From Anaerococcus provencensis (GTDB lineage: Bacteria > Bacillota > Clostridia > Tissierellales > Peptoniphilaceae), in NCBI RefSeq assembly GCF_000312365.2, contig NZ_HG003685.1:40502-104501 (forward strand): a DNA stretch of 64,000 nt. Reading direction: 5' to 3'. How positions within the stretch are numbered: the first letter of the stretch is position 1; the number at the start of each line of letters is the position of its first letter. The notes under the pieces were generated by a model that ran no database searches, was not told the origin of the DNA, and worked only from the letters and a program-made list of their open reading frames with translations. Shown here piece by piece: positions 1 through 8,184 of this stretch. A program made the position numbers and the translations under genes.

Positions 1-1
1 T

Positions 2-139
2 ACAGTAGGGCGAAATGAGAAAATGATAAAAGAATATATACAAAATCAACTAAAAGAAGACTATTATGCGGATCAAATAAGTATCAAGGAATACTATGAC
101 CCGTTTACGGGAGAGTCAGTAAAAAGAAGCAATAAATAA
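2..139 (+). CDS. tnpA: IS200/IS605 transposase TnpA, C-terminal fragment
   Basis: Reading from base 2 gives 45 residues to the stop codon, including the stretch KEYIQNQLKEDYYADQ and then YYDPFTGE near the end. This matches the usual C-terminus of Y1 (HUH) single-strand transposases of the IS200 type, where a helix ending in a short DPFTGE-like tail closes the protein. The catalytic HUH and tyrosine parts are upstream of the window, so activity cannot be judged. The family call rests on the tail motif and on the hairpin that follows. Confidence 0.7.
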   Translation, partial: TVGRNEKMIKEYIQNQLKEDYYADQISIKEYYDPFTGESVKRSNK

Positions 140-237
140 ACTGCTTAAGCAGAAGCTGAGAAAGTGGTGCATGTGGAGATAATACTCGGAGCCCCAATAG
201 GGGCGTGCCGGTATTCGCGCCTTCTAGGCGCTGTGGA

Positions 238-260
238 AACTACCAGCTAAGCTGGTAGTT
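238..260. repeat. Perfect 10-bp hairpin of the IS200/IS605 right end
   Basis: The arms aactaccagc and gctggtagtt surround a 3-nt loop (taa). The stop codon of the converging DUF6920-like gene (complement of 247-249) lies inside the hairpin, so the IS end forms that protein's C-terminus. Confidence 0.8.
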
Positions 261-1119
261 CTGATTTAAATATTAACTTGTCTATTCTACCATCAAAATA
301 CACAAAATCACCCTCAGGATAGTGCCAAATAATTTGAACATGGTCGATGAAATTGATTCCCTGGTCATATTTCTTATATGAAAGTATATTAGCACTCCAG
401 GCAATATTATCGATACTTCCATCATCTTTAACAGCTGGCCTATCTTCAGTATAAAATCTGGTCATTTCATAATTTTCATTAAAGGTAAAAATACCACTTA
501 CACTAATACCCCCATCGCTTATGCTGGCTTTAACATTAAATGGATCTATTTCTTCAAAACTGATATTTTTGTTATATAAAATACTAGAAGGTACAAACAA
601 AGATTCAGAAAGATATGTACAAAGTGCCCCCTGATCCATTTTGTCACCTTTTTGGTGAAATAAAGTTAACATTTTTCCAAGCATACCATGCATGCCGCCT
701 CTACCATCTATGTAGTAGTCATAACCTTCAAATGGAATACCGAAGATACTACTTTCCACAAGAGCTATACGGTTTGGTCTATGGGCAAAATTGTACTGGC
801 TGTAATCTATCTTTAATTTGCGTTCAGGACTTTGAGCAAAGTCAACATTCTTATATTCCATATATGCATAGTCCATTTTTTCTTTACCTATAAAACCATT
901 ATTTTCCATATATTTTACTATAGCATCAGGAAAATCTGAGAAATCTTCCCTGCTAAAATATTCATTTTTCTTATTTGTTTCATTATTCAAAGCCTTAAAA
1001 TCACTATTAAAATTATTTTTAAGTGGGGAATAGGATATGTTAAAATAAACTAGAAAAATTCCAATCACTATAATTAAAATTCCCAAAACTACCATAATTA
1101 TATTTTTACTTCCCTTCAT
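247..1119 (-). CDS. DUF6920 (formerly DUF6544)-like membrane-anchored protein
   Basis: A 290-residue protein with one N-terminal membrane helix (about residues 8-28), then an extracytoplasmic domain. It shows the order typical of the DUF6920/DUF6544 family: a 'FSDFPDAIVKYMENNG' segment, a GYDYYIDGRGGMHG segment, a 'DQGALCTYLSE' segment and a 'VKASISDGGISVSGIF' strand pair. The family's function is unknown. The start overlaps the marR gene by 14 nt, so the two are translationally coupled under one MarR-controlled promoter. The last residues (SELPA) and the stop are encoded by the end of the neighbouring IS200/IS605 element, so the native C-terminus has probably been replaced or shortened. Confidence 0.7.
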   Translation of the reverse strand: MKGSKNIIMVVLGILIIVIGIFLVYFNISYSPLKNNFNSDFKALNNETNKKNEYFSREDFSDFPDAIVKYMENNGFIGKEKMDYAYMEYKNVDFAQSPERKLKIDYSQYNFAHRPNRIALVESSIFGIPFEGYDYYIDGRGGMHGMLGKMLTLFHQKGDKMDQGALCTYLSESLFVPSSILYNKNISFEEIDPFNVKASISDGGISVSGIFTFNENYEMTRFYTEDRPAVKDDGSIDNIAWSANILSYKKYDQGINFIDHVQIIWHYPEGDFVYFDGRIDKLIFKSELPA

Positions 1120-1564
1120 TTAAATCTACTCCATATTTTTCAACCTTTTCCAGGCCCTCATAAAATTTACCTATAAATTTACATGCTTCTACTAATTCTG
1201 ATTGGGTGAAATTTTCAAAAAGTAAATTCAAGGTCATAAGATTTTTATCTTCCATTTTTTTTGAATAACTTTCAAATTTTTCAGTAGGAATAATGTTTAT
1301 AGAATTGTTATCGCCTTTCACAAGCCTTATGAAGTCTTTTTTTATTAGGGGATTTGCAAGTTTTCTCACGTTTTGCCTAGAACAACCCATAAGCCTGCCT
1401 ATTTCACTTAGGTTTTGGATCCCATCTGTTGATGATGCGATTGCAAGCATTAGCCATTGTTTCATTGTAATATCTGTTTGGATTTTTTCGCATGCCGTTT
1501 GAAGCCTATTTGCAATAATAAATACATTTGCAAATATGAATTGTTTATTTTTTATGTTTTCCAT
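1106..1564 (-). CDS. MarR-family transcriptional regulator
   Basis: A 152-residue winged-helix protein. The central part (about residues 35-95) has the MarR layout: helix, 'LSEIGRLMGCSRQNVRKLANPLIKK' as the helix-turn-helix with recognition helix, then a wing ending in 'INIIPTEKFESY'. N- and C-terminal helices should form the dimer. It is the first gene of a minus-strand operon with the DUF6920-like gene. A 28-bp perfect palindrome covers the end of its -10 region, so it is very likely autoregulated. The ligand is unknown. Confidence 0.85.
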   Translation of the reverse strand: MENIKNKQFIFANVFIIANRLQTACEKIQTDITMKQWLMLAIASSTDGIQNLSEIGRLMGCSRQNVRKLANPLIKKDFIRLVKGDNNSINIIPTEKFESYSKKMEDKNLMTLNLLFENFTQSELVEACKFIGKFYEGLEKVEKYGVDLNEGK

Positions 1565-1574
1565 ATTAGCTCTC

Positions 1575-1602
1575 CTATAGTAGTAACTAGTTACTACTAT
1601 AG
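1575..1602. promoter_or_regulatory. 28-bp perfect palindrome, probable MarR operator
   Basis: The half-site ctatagtagtaact is followed by its exact reverse complement, centred between 1588 and 1589, with no spacer. It lies 10 bp upstream of the marR start codon and overlaps the -10 box of the marR promoter, as expected for an autorepressing MarR dimer or dimer pair. It ends 19 bp before the -35 box of the divergent hydrolase gene, so it could affect both directions. Confidence 0.8.
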
Positions 1603-1627
1603 TATATAAATTTTATTATATTGTCAA
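1599..1627 (-). promoter_or_regulatory. marR promoter
   Basis: On the minus strand TTGACA (1627-1622) is followed after 17 nt by TACTAT (1604-1599); a shifted TATACT at 1606-1601 is also possible. The -10 box lies at the edge of the 28-bp palindrome. Confidence 0.7.
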
Positions 1628-1649
1628 TACATATTAAATTTTATATAAT
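1621..1649 (+). promoter_or_regulatory. Hydrolase operon promoter, overlapping the marR promoter
   Basis: TTGTCA (1621-1626), 17 nt, TATAAT (1644-1649). Its -35 box occupies the same bases as the -35 box of the divergent marR promoter, so two RNA polymerases should not bind at once. Confidence 0.65.
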
Positions 1650-1713
1650 ATAGCTAATAGAATAACTTGTTGCAACAGTCAAATTAAATGGTTTGTATAT
1701 ATTGGAGTAATTT

Positions 1714-2694
1714 ATGAAGAAAATTATAAAAAATATTTTACTAGGGCTATTAGCATTATTGATTCTTGTATTTTTAGGATTTACTGCATTTATTGGTAGA
1801 CAAGTTTTTAAAGGATATACTAACGCAACATCCAGAGAAGAAACTATTAAGTCAATAAAAGAATATAAGGATTCTTATGCTAAGATTGTTGACAAATATA
1901 AGGTCTCAAAACTTAAAATATCAAAAGATAGTTCTGATATTAAAGTACCGGCTATTTTGGTACAAAAAGAAGGCAACCAAAATATAGCAGTCCTTGTTCA
2001 TGGCATGGGTGGGACCAAAGAATCTATGGCTTTTTTGGTGGAAGGGTTTTTGGATATTGGTTATGATGTTCTTGCTTATGATCAAAGGAATTCTGGTGAA
2101 AATATGGCAGATTATAATACTTTTGGAGTACTGGAATCTGATGATACACTTGCAGTTTTGTCCTATATAGTTCCTAAGTACAAGGAAAAATACCAAGATG
2201 CCAAGTCAATCTTGTGGGGAGAATCATATGGGGGACTTACAAGCATTATTGCGGCAGGTCGCGAAGATTATTATATAGATTATTTGATTTTGGATTCTAG
2301 CTTGTCTGATGGCAGAATTCTACTTGAAAAAGTGATGGAAGAAGCTACAAAAGGTCAAGACATACCTATGTCATATCTTATGGCAGCCGGGGACTGGTAT
2401 TCCAGATTTGCTCTTGGGATTAAATTTAGTGATTTTGATGGCTTAAAATGGATTAAAAACGTAAGAAAGCCAGTTCTTATTACAAATTCAAATGACGATA
2501 CACTGACTCCACCTTATATGGCAGAAGATATATATAAGTCCATAAGCCACGATAATAAGGAACTTCACCTGGTGGATGGATACAAACATGCGTCTTTTCC
2601 GAAAAATGCCAATGATGAATATATGAAAATAGTAGAAGATTTTTTAAAAAAATATGAAAGTCAAAGTGAGGATGTAGATGAGAACTCTCAGTGA
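1714..2694 (+). CDS. Membrane-anchored alpha/beta hydrolase
   Basis: A 326-residue protein with an N-terminal membrane helix (about 7-28) and an alpha/beta hydrolase domain. The oxyanion region is 'VLVHGMGG' (about 93-100) and the nucleophile elbow is GESYGG with Ser171. The likely acid is Asp262 or Asp263 in 'NSNDDTLTPPYM' and the base is His293 in 'GYKHASF'. All parts of the triad are present. The layout resembles BAAT/acyl-hydrolase-like or S9-like serine hydrolases; the substrate is unknown. The active domain should lie outside the cell. It is divergent from marR and overlaps the next gene by 17 nt. Confidence 0.8.
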   Translation: MKKIIKNILLGLLALLILVFLGFTAFIGRQVFKGYTNATSREETIKSIKEYKDSYAKIVDKYKVSKLKISKDSSDIKVPAILVQKEGNQNIAVLVHGMGGTKESMAFLVEGFLDIGYDVLAYDQRNSGENMADYNTFGVLESDDTLAVLSYIVPKYKEKYQDAKSILWGESYGGLTSIIAAGREDYYIDYLILDSSLSDGRILLEKVMEEATKGQDIPMSYLMAAGDWYSRFALGIKFSDFDGLKWIKNVRKPVLITNSNDDTLTPPYMAEDIYKSISHDNKELHLVDGYKHASFPKNANDEYMKIVEDFLKKYESQSEDVDENSQ

Positions 2695-3922
2695 TTTTAG
2701 ATATAGGGATTTTTACTTGGCAAGCTTGATATTTGTTTTATTTGGTCTATCTTTAGATTCTATAACAAATATTTACCAAGGGATGTTAAATATTCTGACT
2801 TCTCCATCTGTCCTAGTGTCTGATTATATGGAGATAGGAGGAATGGGAGCAGCTTTTGTAAATGCTGGCCTAATGCTTCTATTTTCTGTTTTTGTTGCTG
2901 ATAAAAGTGGGGCAAGGCTTACAGGTGCGCTCATATCTGGCTTATTTACTGTGCTTGGATTTTCATTTTTTGGTAAGAATGTTTTAAATACAATTCCATT
3001 AATGGTGGGAGTCTACTTATATTGTATGTACAAAAAGCTAGAAGTATCAAATTATATGCATGTTATGTGCTTTGTAACAGGCATTAGCCCAGTGGTATCT
3101 TTGTTTTACTTTGGCTTAAATTTTAGCATAATAACAGGCTTTATATTAGGCGCTCTTGTCGGTATCTTGGTAGGTTTTATAATAATTCCTATTTCGGCAA
3201 ACATGATTGCCTTTCATGATGGGTATTCACTATACAATGTTGGCTTTAGCCTTGGCATTATAGGAATAATTATTGCTGGAAATTTGAGGATGTTTGATAG
3301 GATTATTCCAGAAGTTAATATAATATATACAGGCAGTGATTTGTATCCTTTAGTTTTTTTATCAATCATATGTACTATATTTGTATGCTACGGTCTGATA
3401 AAAAACAAAGGTCTAAAGGGTTACGGTAAATTGCTCAAACAAAGTGGTAGACTAGTAAGCGACTTCACTATTTTATTTAATAAATACTTGGTAATTTTTA
3501 ATGTTGGCATAACTGGAATTATTTCTATCTTATACGTCAAAATCTGTGGGGGAGTTATAAATGGGCCAATATTAGGAGGTATACTCACTGTCATGGGCTT
3601 TAGTGTATTTGGTAAACATCCTAAAAATGTACTTCCTATAATGCTGGGAGTTCTAGTAGCTAGTATCTATAATAAGTATGATCCTTCTGGAACACCGGCT
3701 ATATTAACAGCTTTATTTTCAACTACCATAGCACCTATTGCTGGAGAATTTGGAGTATTAGCTGGTATTTTTGCAGGATTCACTCATAAGGCTGTTGCTA
3801 CAAATGTTGGTTTTATTCACGGTGGCATAAACTTATATAATAATGGACTTGCAGGAGGATTTGTTGCTGCAGTTTTGGTACCATTATTTAGAAATTTAAT
3901 TGAGAGGTATAAGGATGAATAA
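2678..3922 (+). CDS. DUF1576 family membrane protein
   Basis: A 414-residue polytopic membrane protein with about 10-12 hydrophobic segments. Two similar halves can be seen: 'GARLTGALISGLFTVLGFSFFGKN' in the first and 'GPILGGILTVMGFSVFGKHPKN' in the second, plus paired histidine-containing loops 'AFHDGYSLYNVGFSLG' and 'GFIHGGINLYNNGLAGG'. This internal duplication and these motifs are characteristic of DUF1576. The function is unknown; a transporter is a reasonable guess from topology only. It is coupled to both neighbours by overlaps of 17 and 8 nt. Confidence 0.8.
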   Translation: MRTLSDFRYRDFYLASLIFVLFGLSLDSITNIYQGMLNILTSPSVLVSDYMEIGGMGAAFVNAGLMLLFSVFVADKSGARLTGALISGLFTVLGFSFFGKNVLNTIPLMVGVYLYCMYKKLEVSNYMHVMCFVTGISPVVSLFYFGLNFSIITGFILGALVGILVGFIIIPISANMIAFHDGYSLYNVGFSLGIIGIIIAGNLRMFDRIIPEVNIIYTGSDLYPLVFLSIICTIFVCYGLIKNKGLKGYGKLLKQSGRLVSDFTILFNKYLVIFNVGITGIISILYVKICGGVINGPILGGILTVMGFSVFGKHPKNVLPIMLGVLVASIYNKYDPSGTPAILTALFSTTIAPIAGEFGVLAGIFAGFTHKAVATNVGFIHGGINLYNNGLAGGFVAAVLVPLFRNLIERYKDE

Positions 3923-4256
3923 AGAAAGAGAAAATGCACGTAGAATAGTAGATCTTATAATGCAATACTATACTTACCACGAATACTCTCATATAAATGT
4001 TGATATTTCAATAGATCAAGAAAGGACAAAGATAGTAGTAGAAGGCCAAATTAATCCTAGGGATGTCGATACAAGGGCGCTAGAAAGCGTATTTATGAAC
4101 CCCAGAGTAAGTGAGTACGACCATTATTACGAAGGTTTGATGAATACTGCAGATATGGAGGAATTTAAGACTATAGGATACTTGATGGATGATGCTTATA
4201 TTAATTTAGATGGAGGTATTCTATTAGTAAAACTTTATAGAAGACACTTAAAATAA
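3915..4256 (+). CDS. Small protein linked to the DUF1576 gene, function unknown
   Basis: 113 residues, no membrane segment, mixed alpha/beta composition. The ATG at 3915 is preferred because it gives the common ATGAATAA overlap with the upstream stop and has AAGG just before it; an in-frame ATG at 3900 would overlap the membrane gene by 23 nt. The charged sequence 'KIVVEGQINPRDVDTRALESV' looks like a soluble domain. Being last in the operon after DUF1576 it may be a cytoplasmic partner, but no family was recognised. Confidence 0.6.
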   Translation: MNKERENARRIVDLIMQYYTYHEYSHINVDISIDQERTKIVVEGQINPRDVDTRALESVFMNPRVSEYDHYYEGLMNTADMEEFKTIGYLMDDAYINLDGGILLVKLYRRHLK

Positions 4257-4325
4257 TAGCCATAAAAAATGAAGTGAACCTAAATTGAAAGGCTCACTTC
4301 AAAATTAACTGGCTATTTTTTTATT
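4255..4325. terminator. Two-way terminator between converging operons
   Basis: The nested inverted repeat has an outer stem aatagcca (4255-4262) / tggctatt (4310-4317) and an inner stem tgaagtgaacc (4270-4280) / ggctcacttca (4291-4301, one mismatch). An A-run lies on the left and a T-run on the right, so it can stop transcription from both directions. Confidence 0.8.
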
Positions 4326-6948
4326 TGTTTTCTTTTTCTATAGCAGCTTGTGCAGCAGCTAGTTTTGCTATTGGAACTCTAAATGGAGAGCATGAAGCGT
4401 AGTCAAGTCCTACATTGTATAGGTATTTTACAGTGTTAGGTTCACCACCGTGCTCACCACAAATACCTAAGTGAAGGTCTTTGTTTGTGCTTAGCCCTTT
4501 TTCAACAGCAGTTTCTACTAAGAAACCAACGCCTTTTTGATCTAGTACTTGGAATGGATCTTTTTCATAGATATCTTTTTCTAGATATAGTGGCAAGAAC
4601 TTACCAGCGTCATCTCTTGATAGACCAAAGGTCATTTGTGTCAAGTCGTTTGTACCGAAGCTGAAGAAGTCAGTGATTTGAGCAATTTCATCAGCTGTTA
4701 TTGCAGCTCTTGGGATTTCAATCATTGTACCTACTAAGTAGTCAATTTTTGTTCCTTTTTCTTCAAATACTTTTTCGATTTCATCGTTAACTTCGTCTAT
4801 AACATATTTTAATTCATGAACATCATTTGAAAGTGGAATCATTATTTCTGGTACAACTTTGATTCCATCTTCATGGCAGTGAATAGCAGCTTGGATTATA
4901 GCACGAGCTTGCATTCTAGATATTTCTGGATATCTTACCCCAAGTCTTAGTCCTCTGAAGCCTAGCATTGGGTTAACTTCTTGTAGTTCAGCTATTCTCT
5001 CACGTACACGGTTTGGCTCAATACCTAAGTCATGAGCTAGATCTTTGATTTCAGCTTCTCCTCTTGGTAAGAATTCGTGTAGTGGTGGATCTAGAAGTCT
5101 TACTGTAACTGGTCTTTCACCCATTAGTGAATAGATTTGATAGAAGTCATCTTCTTGCATTGGTAGGATTTTATCAAGTGCTGCTTCTCTAGTTTCAAGG
5201 TCAGCTGCAAGAATCATTTTTCTTACTTGGAAGATTCTGTCTTCTTTAAAGAACATGTGCTCTGTACGGCATAGACCAATACCTTCTGCACCAAATTCTA
5301 GAGCTTGTTTTACATCTCTTGGTGTATCGGCATTTGTTCTAATTTTCATGTCTCTATATTCATCAACCCATCCCATAAATGTTTCGAAGTTACCTTCTAA
5401 TTGTGGAGATTGAGTTTCAAGATTTCCAATATAAACCTTACCTGTAGAACCATCAATTGAGATTGTATCTTCTTTAGTATAGATATTTTCACCAATTCTC
5501 ATGGTTCCTTCGTCTTCGTCAACGTGGATTTCGCTTGCTCCAGATACACAGCATTTACCCATACCACGAGCTACTACTGCAGCGTGACTTGTCATACCAC
5601 CACGAGCTGTTAGGATACCTTGTGCAGATACCATACCTTCAAGGTCTTCTGGTGATGTTTCTTCACGAACAAGTATTACTGATTCACCTTCAGAAGCTCT
5701 TTTTGCAGCGTCTTTTGCTGTGAAAGAAATTTTACCAACTGCAGCTCCTGGAGATGCTGCAAGTCCTGTTGCTGCTGCTTCGTTTGTATCTTTAGCTTTA
5801 TTTGTAAATGTAGGGTGGAGTAGTCCATCTAAGTCTTTTGGGTTTACTCTTAATACTGCTTCCTTTTTGTCTAAATGGCCTTCGTTTACTAGGTCAACGG
5901 CTACTTGAACTGCAGCTTGAGCTGTTCTCTTACCATTTCTGGTTTGAAGTAAGAATAGTTTACCTTCTTGGATGGTAAATTCCATATCTTGCATATCTTG
6001 GTAGTGGTCTTCAAGTTTTTTAGCTGTTGCAGCAAATTGTTCATAAACTTCTGGCATTGCACTTTCTAGGGTGTGGATTTCTTGAGGAGTTCTTACACCA
6101 GCAACAACGTCTTCACCTTGAGCATTGATTAGGTATTCACCAAATAGTTGGTTTTCACCTGTAGCTGGGTTTCTTGAGAATGCTACACCTGTTCCAGATG
6201 TATCGCCCATGTTACCGTAAACCATGGTTTGAACGTTAACTGCTGTACCCATTGCATCATCGATGTCATTTAATTTTCTATAAAGGATAGCACGTTCGTT
6301 ACCCCAAGATCTAAATACAGCTGATATAGCAAGGTCTAGTTGTTCTCTTGGTTCTTGTGGGAAATCTTCGCCTTTTAATTCTTTATATTTTGCCTTGTAT
6401 TCTTCAACTAATTCTTTAAGGTCGTTGCTATCAAGCTCTGTATCAAGTTCTACACCTTTAGCTTTTTTCTTAGCTGTTAGAAGTTTTTCGAAGTTATTTT
6501 TGTCAAGTTCCATTGCAACGTCGGCAAACATTTGGATAAAACGTCTGTATGAGTCGTATGCAAATCTTTCATTGTCGGTTTTTTTAGCAAGACCGATAAC
6601 AGCTTGGTCATTTAGACCCAAGTTAAGGATAGTATCCATCATACCTGGCATGGAAATTGGTGCACCAGATCTTACTGAAACTAATAGTGGATCTTCAGTT
6701 GAACCAAATGTTTTTTCGTTAGCTGCTTCTAAGTCTTTGATGTGGTTTGTTACTTCTTCGTTTAAGCTTTCCCATAAAGCTTTATCTTCTTTGTAAAATC
6801 TTGTACAAGCTTCTGTTGTGATGGTAAATCCATATGGAACAGGTATTCCTAAATTGGTCATTTCAGCCAAGTTAGCACCCTTACCACCAAGTAAGGCTCT
6901 CATTTCCTTGTTACCTTCGTTAAAATTATAAACAAATTTATCAGCCAT
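4321..6948 (-). CDS. ppdK: Pyruvate, phosphate dikinase
   Basis: 875 residues, the usual size. It interconverts pyruvate, ATP and Pi with PEP, AMP and PPi. It has an N-terminal ATP-grasp domain ('GGKGANLAEMTNLGIPVP', about 21-38), the swivelling phosphohistidine domain with 'GGMTSHAAVVARG' (Thr453, His455), and a C-terminal PEP/pyruvate TIM barrel ('GFRGLRLG', 'SFGTNDLTQMTFG', 'GICGEHGG'). Thr453, two residues before the catalytic His, is the site acted on by the regulator encoded just upstream. The start at 6948 is chosen because AAGGAG lies 6 nt before that ATG; an in-frame start 15 nt earlier would cover the SD. Confidence 0.97.
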   Translation of the reverse strand: MADKFVYNFNEGNKEMRALLGGKGANLAEMTNLGIPVPYGFTITTEACTRFYKEDKALWESLNEEVTNHIKDLEAANEKTFGSTEDPLLVSVRSGAPISMPGMMDTILNLGLNDQAVIGLAKKTDNERFAYDSYRRFIQMFADVAMELDKNNFEKLLTAKKKAKGVELDTELDSNDLKELVEEYKAKYKELKGEDFPQEPREQLDLAISAVFRSWGNERAILYRKLNDIDDAMGTAVNVQTMVYGNMGDTSGTGVAFSRNPATGENQLFGEYLINAQGEDVVAGVRTPQEIHTLESAMPEVYEQFAATAKKLEDHYQDMQDMEFTIQEGKLFLLQTRNGKRTAQAAVQVAVDLVNEGHLDKKEAVLRVNPKDLDGLLHPTFTNKAKDTNEAAATGLAASPGAAVGKISFTAKDAAKRASEGESVILVREETSPEDLEGMVSAQGILTARGGMTSHAAVVARGMGKCCVSGASEIHVDEDEGTMRIGENIYTKEDTISIDGSTGKVYIGNLETQSPQLEGNFETFMGWVDEYRDMKIRTNADTPRDVKQALEFGAEGIGLCRTEHMFFKEDRIFQVRKMILAADLETREAALDKILPMQEDDFYQIYSLMGERPVTVRLLDPPLHEFLPRGEAEIKDLAHDLGIEPNRVRERIAELQEVNPMLGFRGLRLGVRYPEISRMQARAIIQAAIHCHEDGIKVVPEIMIPLSNDVHELKYVIDEVNDEIEKVFEEKGTKIDYLVGTMIEIPRAAITADEIAQITDFFSFGTNDLTQMTFGLSRDDAGKFLPLYLEKDIYEKDPFQVLDQKGVGFLVETAVEKGLSTNKDLHLGICGEHGGEPNTVKYLYNVGLDYASCSPFRVPIAKLAAAQAAIEKENK

Positions 6949-6959
6949 ATTATCTCCTT

Positions 6960-7769
6960 TCAATTAATAACTTTTTCAATATTACTGATGATATAATCGG
7001 ATGTTTCTTCTATTGATTGATTAGTGACATCTATGATTTTACAATCCAAATCTTTCATTATTTCTTCGGCATAGGCAAGTTCTTTTTTGATATATTCTAC
7101 ATCACTATAAGTTGAGCTTTTGGCTAAATGCATGACATTTAGCCTTGCTTTTCTAAGTTGAGCCAATCTATCATAATCCATGGTTAAGCCAAAGATTTTT
7201 CTAGAATCAATCTCAAAAAGTTCTTTTGGAACCTTAGAATTTAGGACAAGTGGAATGTTTGAAACTTTGTAGCCTATACTAGCAAGATATACTGAAAGTG
7301 GGGTTTTAGATGATCTAGAAACACCAACTATACAAATATCACAATATTCTAGCCCCCTAAAATCCTTGCCATCGTCATATTTGATAGCAAAATCAATAGC
7401 ATCAATTCTCTTTGAACTATGGTAAATCTTATCATCTTCTAAATAATCCTTGTTAGTAGGGTTGATTCCTAGATAATTGCTAATTTTATTTAGCGAGTAG
7501 GATGTGAAGTCAATTGATAAGATAGAATAGTCCTTGCAAAATTCTTTTAGGGCTTTGTTATGGCCTGGGTTGTTTAGAGAATTAAAAATAATCTTTAGAC
7601 CTCGATCTTTGTCAACTTCTTCGAGTATATTTCTAAGACTTTTTTCATCATGGATATTTACATATAAGTTTTCTTTATAACCAACATTAAATTTTTCCAT
7701 AGCATTTCTGGATAGTTGAGTAATACCTACTCCATCTGTATCGGAAATAATGTAAACAAATAATTCCAT
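6960..7769 (-). CDS. ppsR: PPDK regulatory protein (bifunctional kinase/phosphorylase)
   Basis: 269 residues, DUF299 family. These proteins inactivate PPDK by ADP-dependent phosphorylation of the threonine next to the catalytic histidine and reactivate it by Pi-dependent phosphorolysis. The N-terminal 'YIISDTDGVGITQLSRNA' and the P-loop-like 'GVSRSSKTPLSVYLA' (about 150-164) are diagnostic. ATG 7769 is preferred over an in-frame GTG at 7778 because AAAGGTG sits 6 nt before it. The gene lies 11 nt upstream of ppdK, so enzyme and regulator are made together. Confidence 0.93.
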   Translation of the reverse strand: MELFVYIISDTDGVGITQLSRNAMEKFNVGYKENLYVNIHDEKSLRNILEEVDKDRGLKIIFNSLNNPGHNKALKEFCKDYSILSIDFTSYSLNKISNYLGINPTNKDYLEDDKIYHSSKRIDAIDFAIKYDDGKDFRGLEYCDICIVGVSRSSKTPLSVYLASIGYKVSNIPLVLNSKVPKELFEIDSRKIFGLTMDYDRLAQLRKARLNVMHLAKSSTYSDVEYIKKELAYAEEIMKDLDCKIIDVTNQSIEETSDYIISNIEKVIN

Positions 7770-7798
7770 AAATTTCACCTTTCTCTAACCCTATTGAT

Positions 7799-7807
7799 AT
7801 TATAACA
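7799..7807 (-). promoter_or_regulatory. Extended -10 promoter of ppsR-ppdK
   Basis: The minus strand reads TGTTATAAT, a consensus TATAAT with a TGn extension. The -35 region (TTTTCA or TTGTTT) is weak. It lies about 30 nt before the ppsR start. Confidence 0.55.
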
Positions 7808-7927
7808 CAAAATTAAAATATGAAAACAATTGCTAGTAAATAATTTAACATATCTTAGAAAAAACAAGATTCTAGACCAATAGTATATATAATAAGCTTG
7901 CAAATATTTTCAAAGAATTAAAACTTT

Positions 7928-7955
7928 TTGACAAAAAAGATAAATGAAATATAAT
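7928..7955 (+). promoter_or_regulatory. valS promoter
   Basis: TTGACA (7928-7933), 16 nt, TATAAT (7950-7955): near-perfect sigma-A boxes 230 bp before the valS start. The gap is filled by the T-box leader. Confidence 0.8.
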
Positions 7956-7961
7956 ATTTTT

Positions 7962-8172
7962 AGTTAATAGGAAATATTAAAAGAGGAGTAGAAGGTAAGA
8001 TTTTTTAGAGAGAAGATGGTTGGTGCAAATCTTTAAATTGACCCTTTGAAGGTTGCTTTTATTCATATTTCATGTGGCACGCATAAGTGCAAGAGAGAGT
8101 CTTTTTTATCAAAAGAAATTTAGGTGGTAACGCGATAACTCGTCCTAGAGCTATTGCCTTGCCACTTTTTTT
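7962..8172 (+). ncRNA. T-box riboswitch leader of valS
   Basis: The leader contains the distal stem I elements (AGAGAG near 8009, then GGTTGGTG near 8019) and the T-box sequence AGGTGGTAACGCG (8122-8134), which pairs with the uncharged tRNA acceptor end. It is followed by a terminator (GCGATAACTC 8132-8141 / GAGCTATTGC 8148-8157, extended by GTGG/CCAC) with a T7 tract. Uncharged tRNA-Val should stabilise the antiterminator and allow valS transcription. A possible specifier is GTT (Val) in 'gaaggttgc' near 8050; this was not confirmed by folding. Confidence 0.88.
8122..8172 (+). terminator. Conditional terminator of the valS T-box
   Basis: A 10-bp stem with one mismatch (8132-8141 with 8148-8157), lengthened by GTGG (8124-8127) with CCAC (8162-8165), then seven T. 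The left arm overlaps the T-box sequence, so antiterminator and terminator exclude each other. Confidence 0.8.
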
Positions 8173-8184
8173 AAGGAGAAATTT

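Larger units (their letters stand above)
1..262 (+). mobile_element. Right end of an IS200/IS605-family element
   Basis: The left part lies outside the window. What remains is the C-terminal end of a TnpA transposase (stop at 137-139) followed by about 120 bp of structured non-coding DNA ending in a perfect hairpin at 238-260. Further small inverted repeats lie at 190-205 (cccc/gggg) and 219-233 (gcgcc/ggcgc). IS200/IS605 elements end in subterminal hairpins recognised by TnpA as single-stranded DNA and make no target duplication, so the exact outer boundary cannot be fixed from one end. Confidence 0.75.

Noticed and set aside
1668-1677. TGTTGCAACA palindrome in the hydrolase 5' region as a second operator
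   Set aside because: Only 10 bp, unrelated to the 28-bp palindrome, and no other copy was seen; chance is likely.
5535-6796. Several plus-strand ORFs (62-133 codons) inside the region of ppdK
   Set aside because: They are antisense to a strongly conserved enzyme gene, have no SD and show codon-shadow composition (Ser/Leu-rich).
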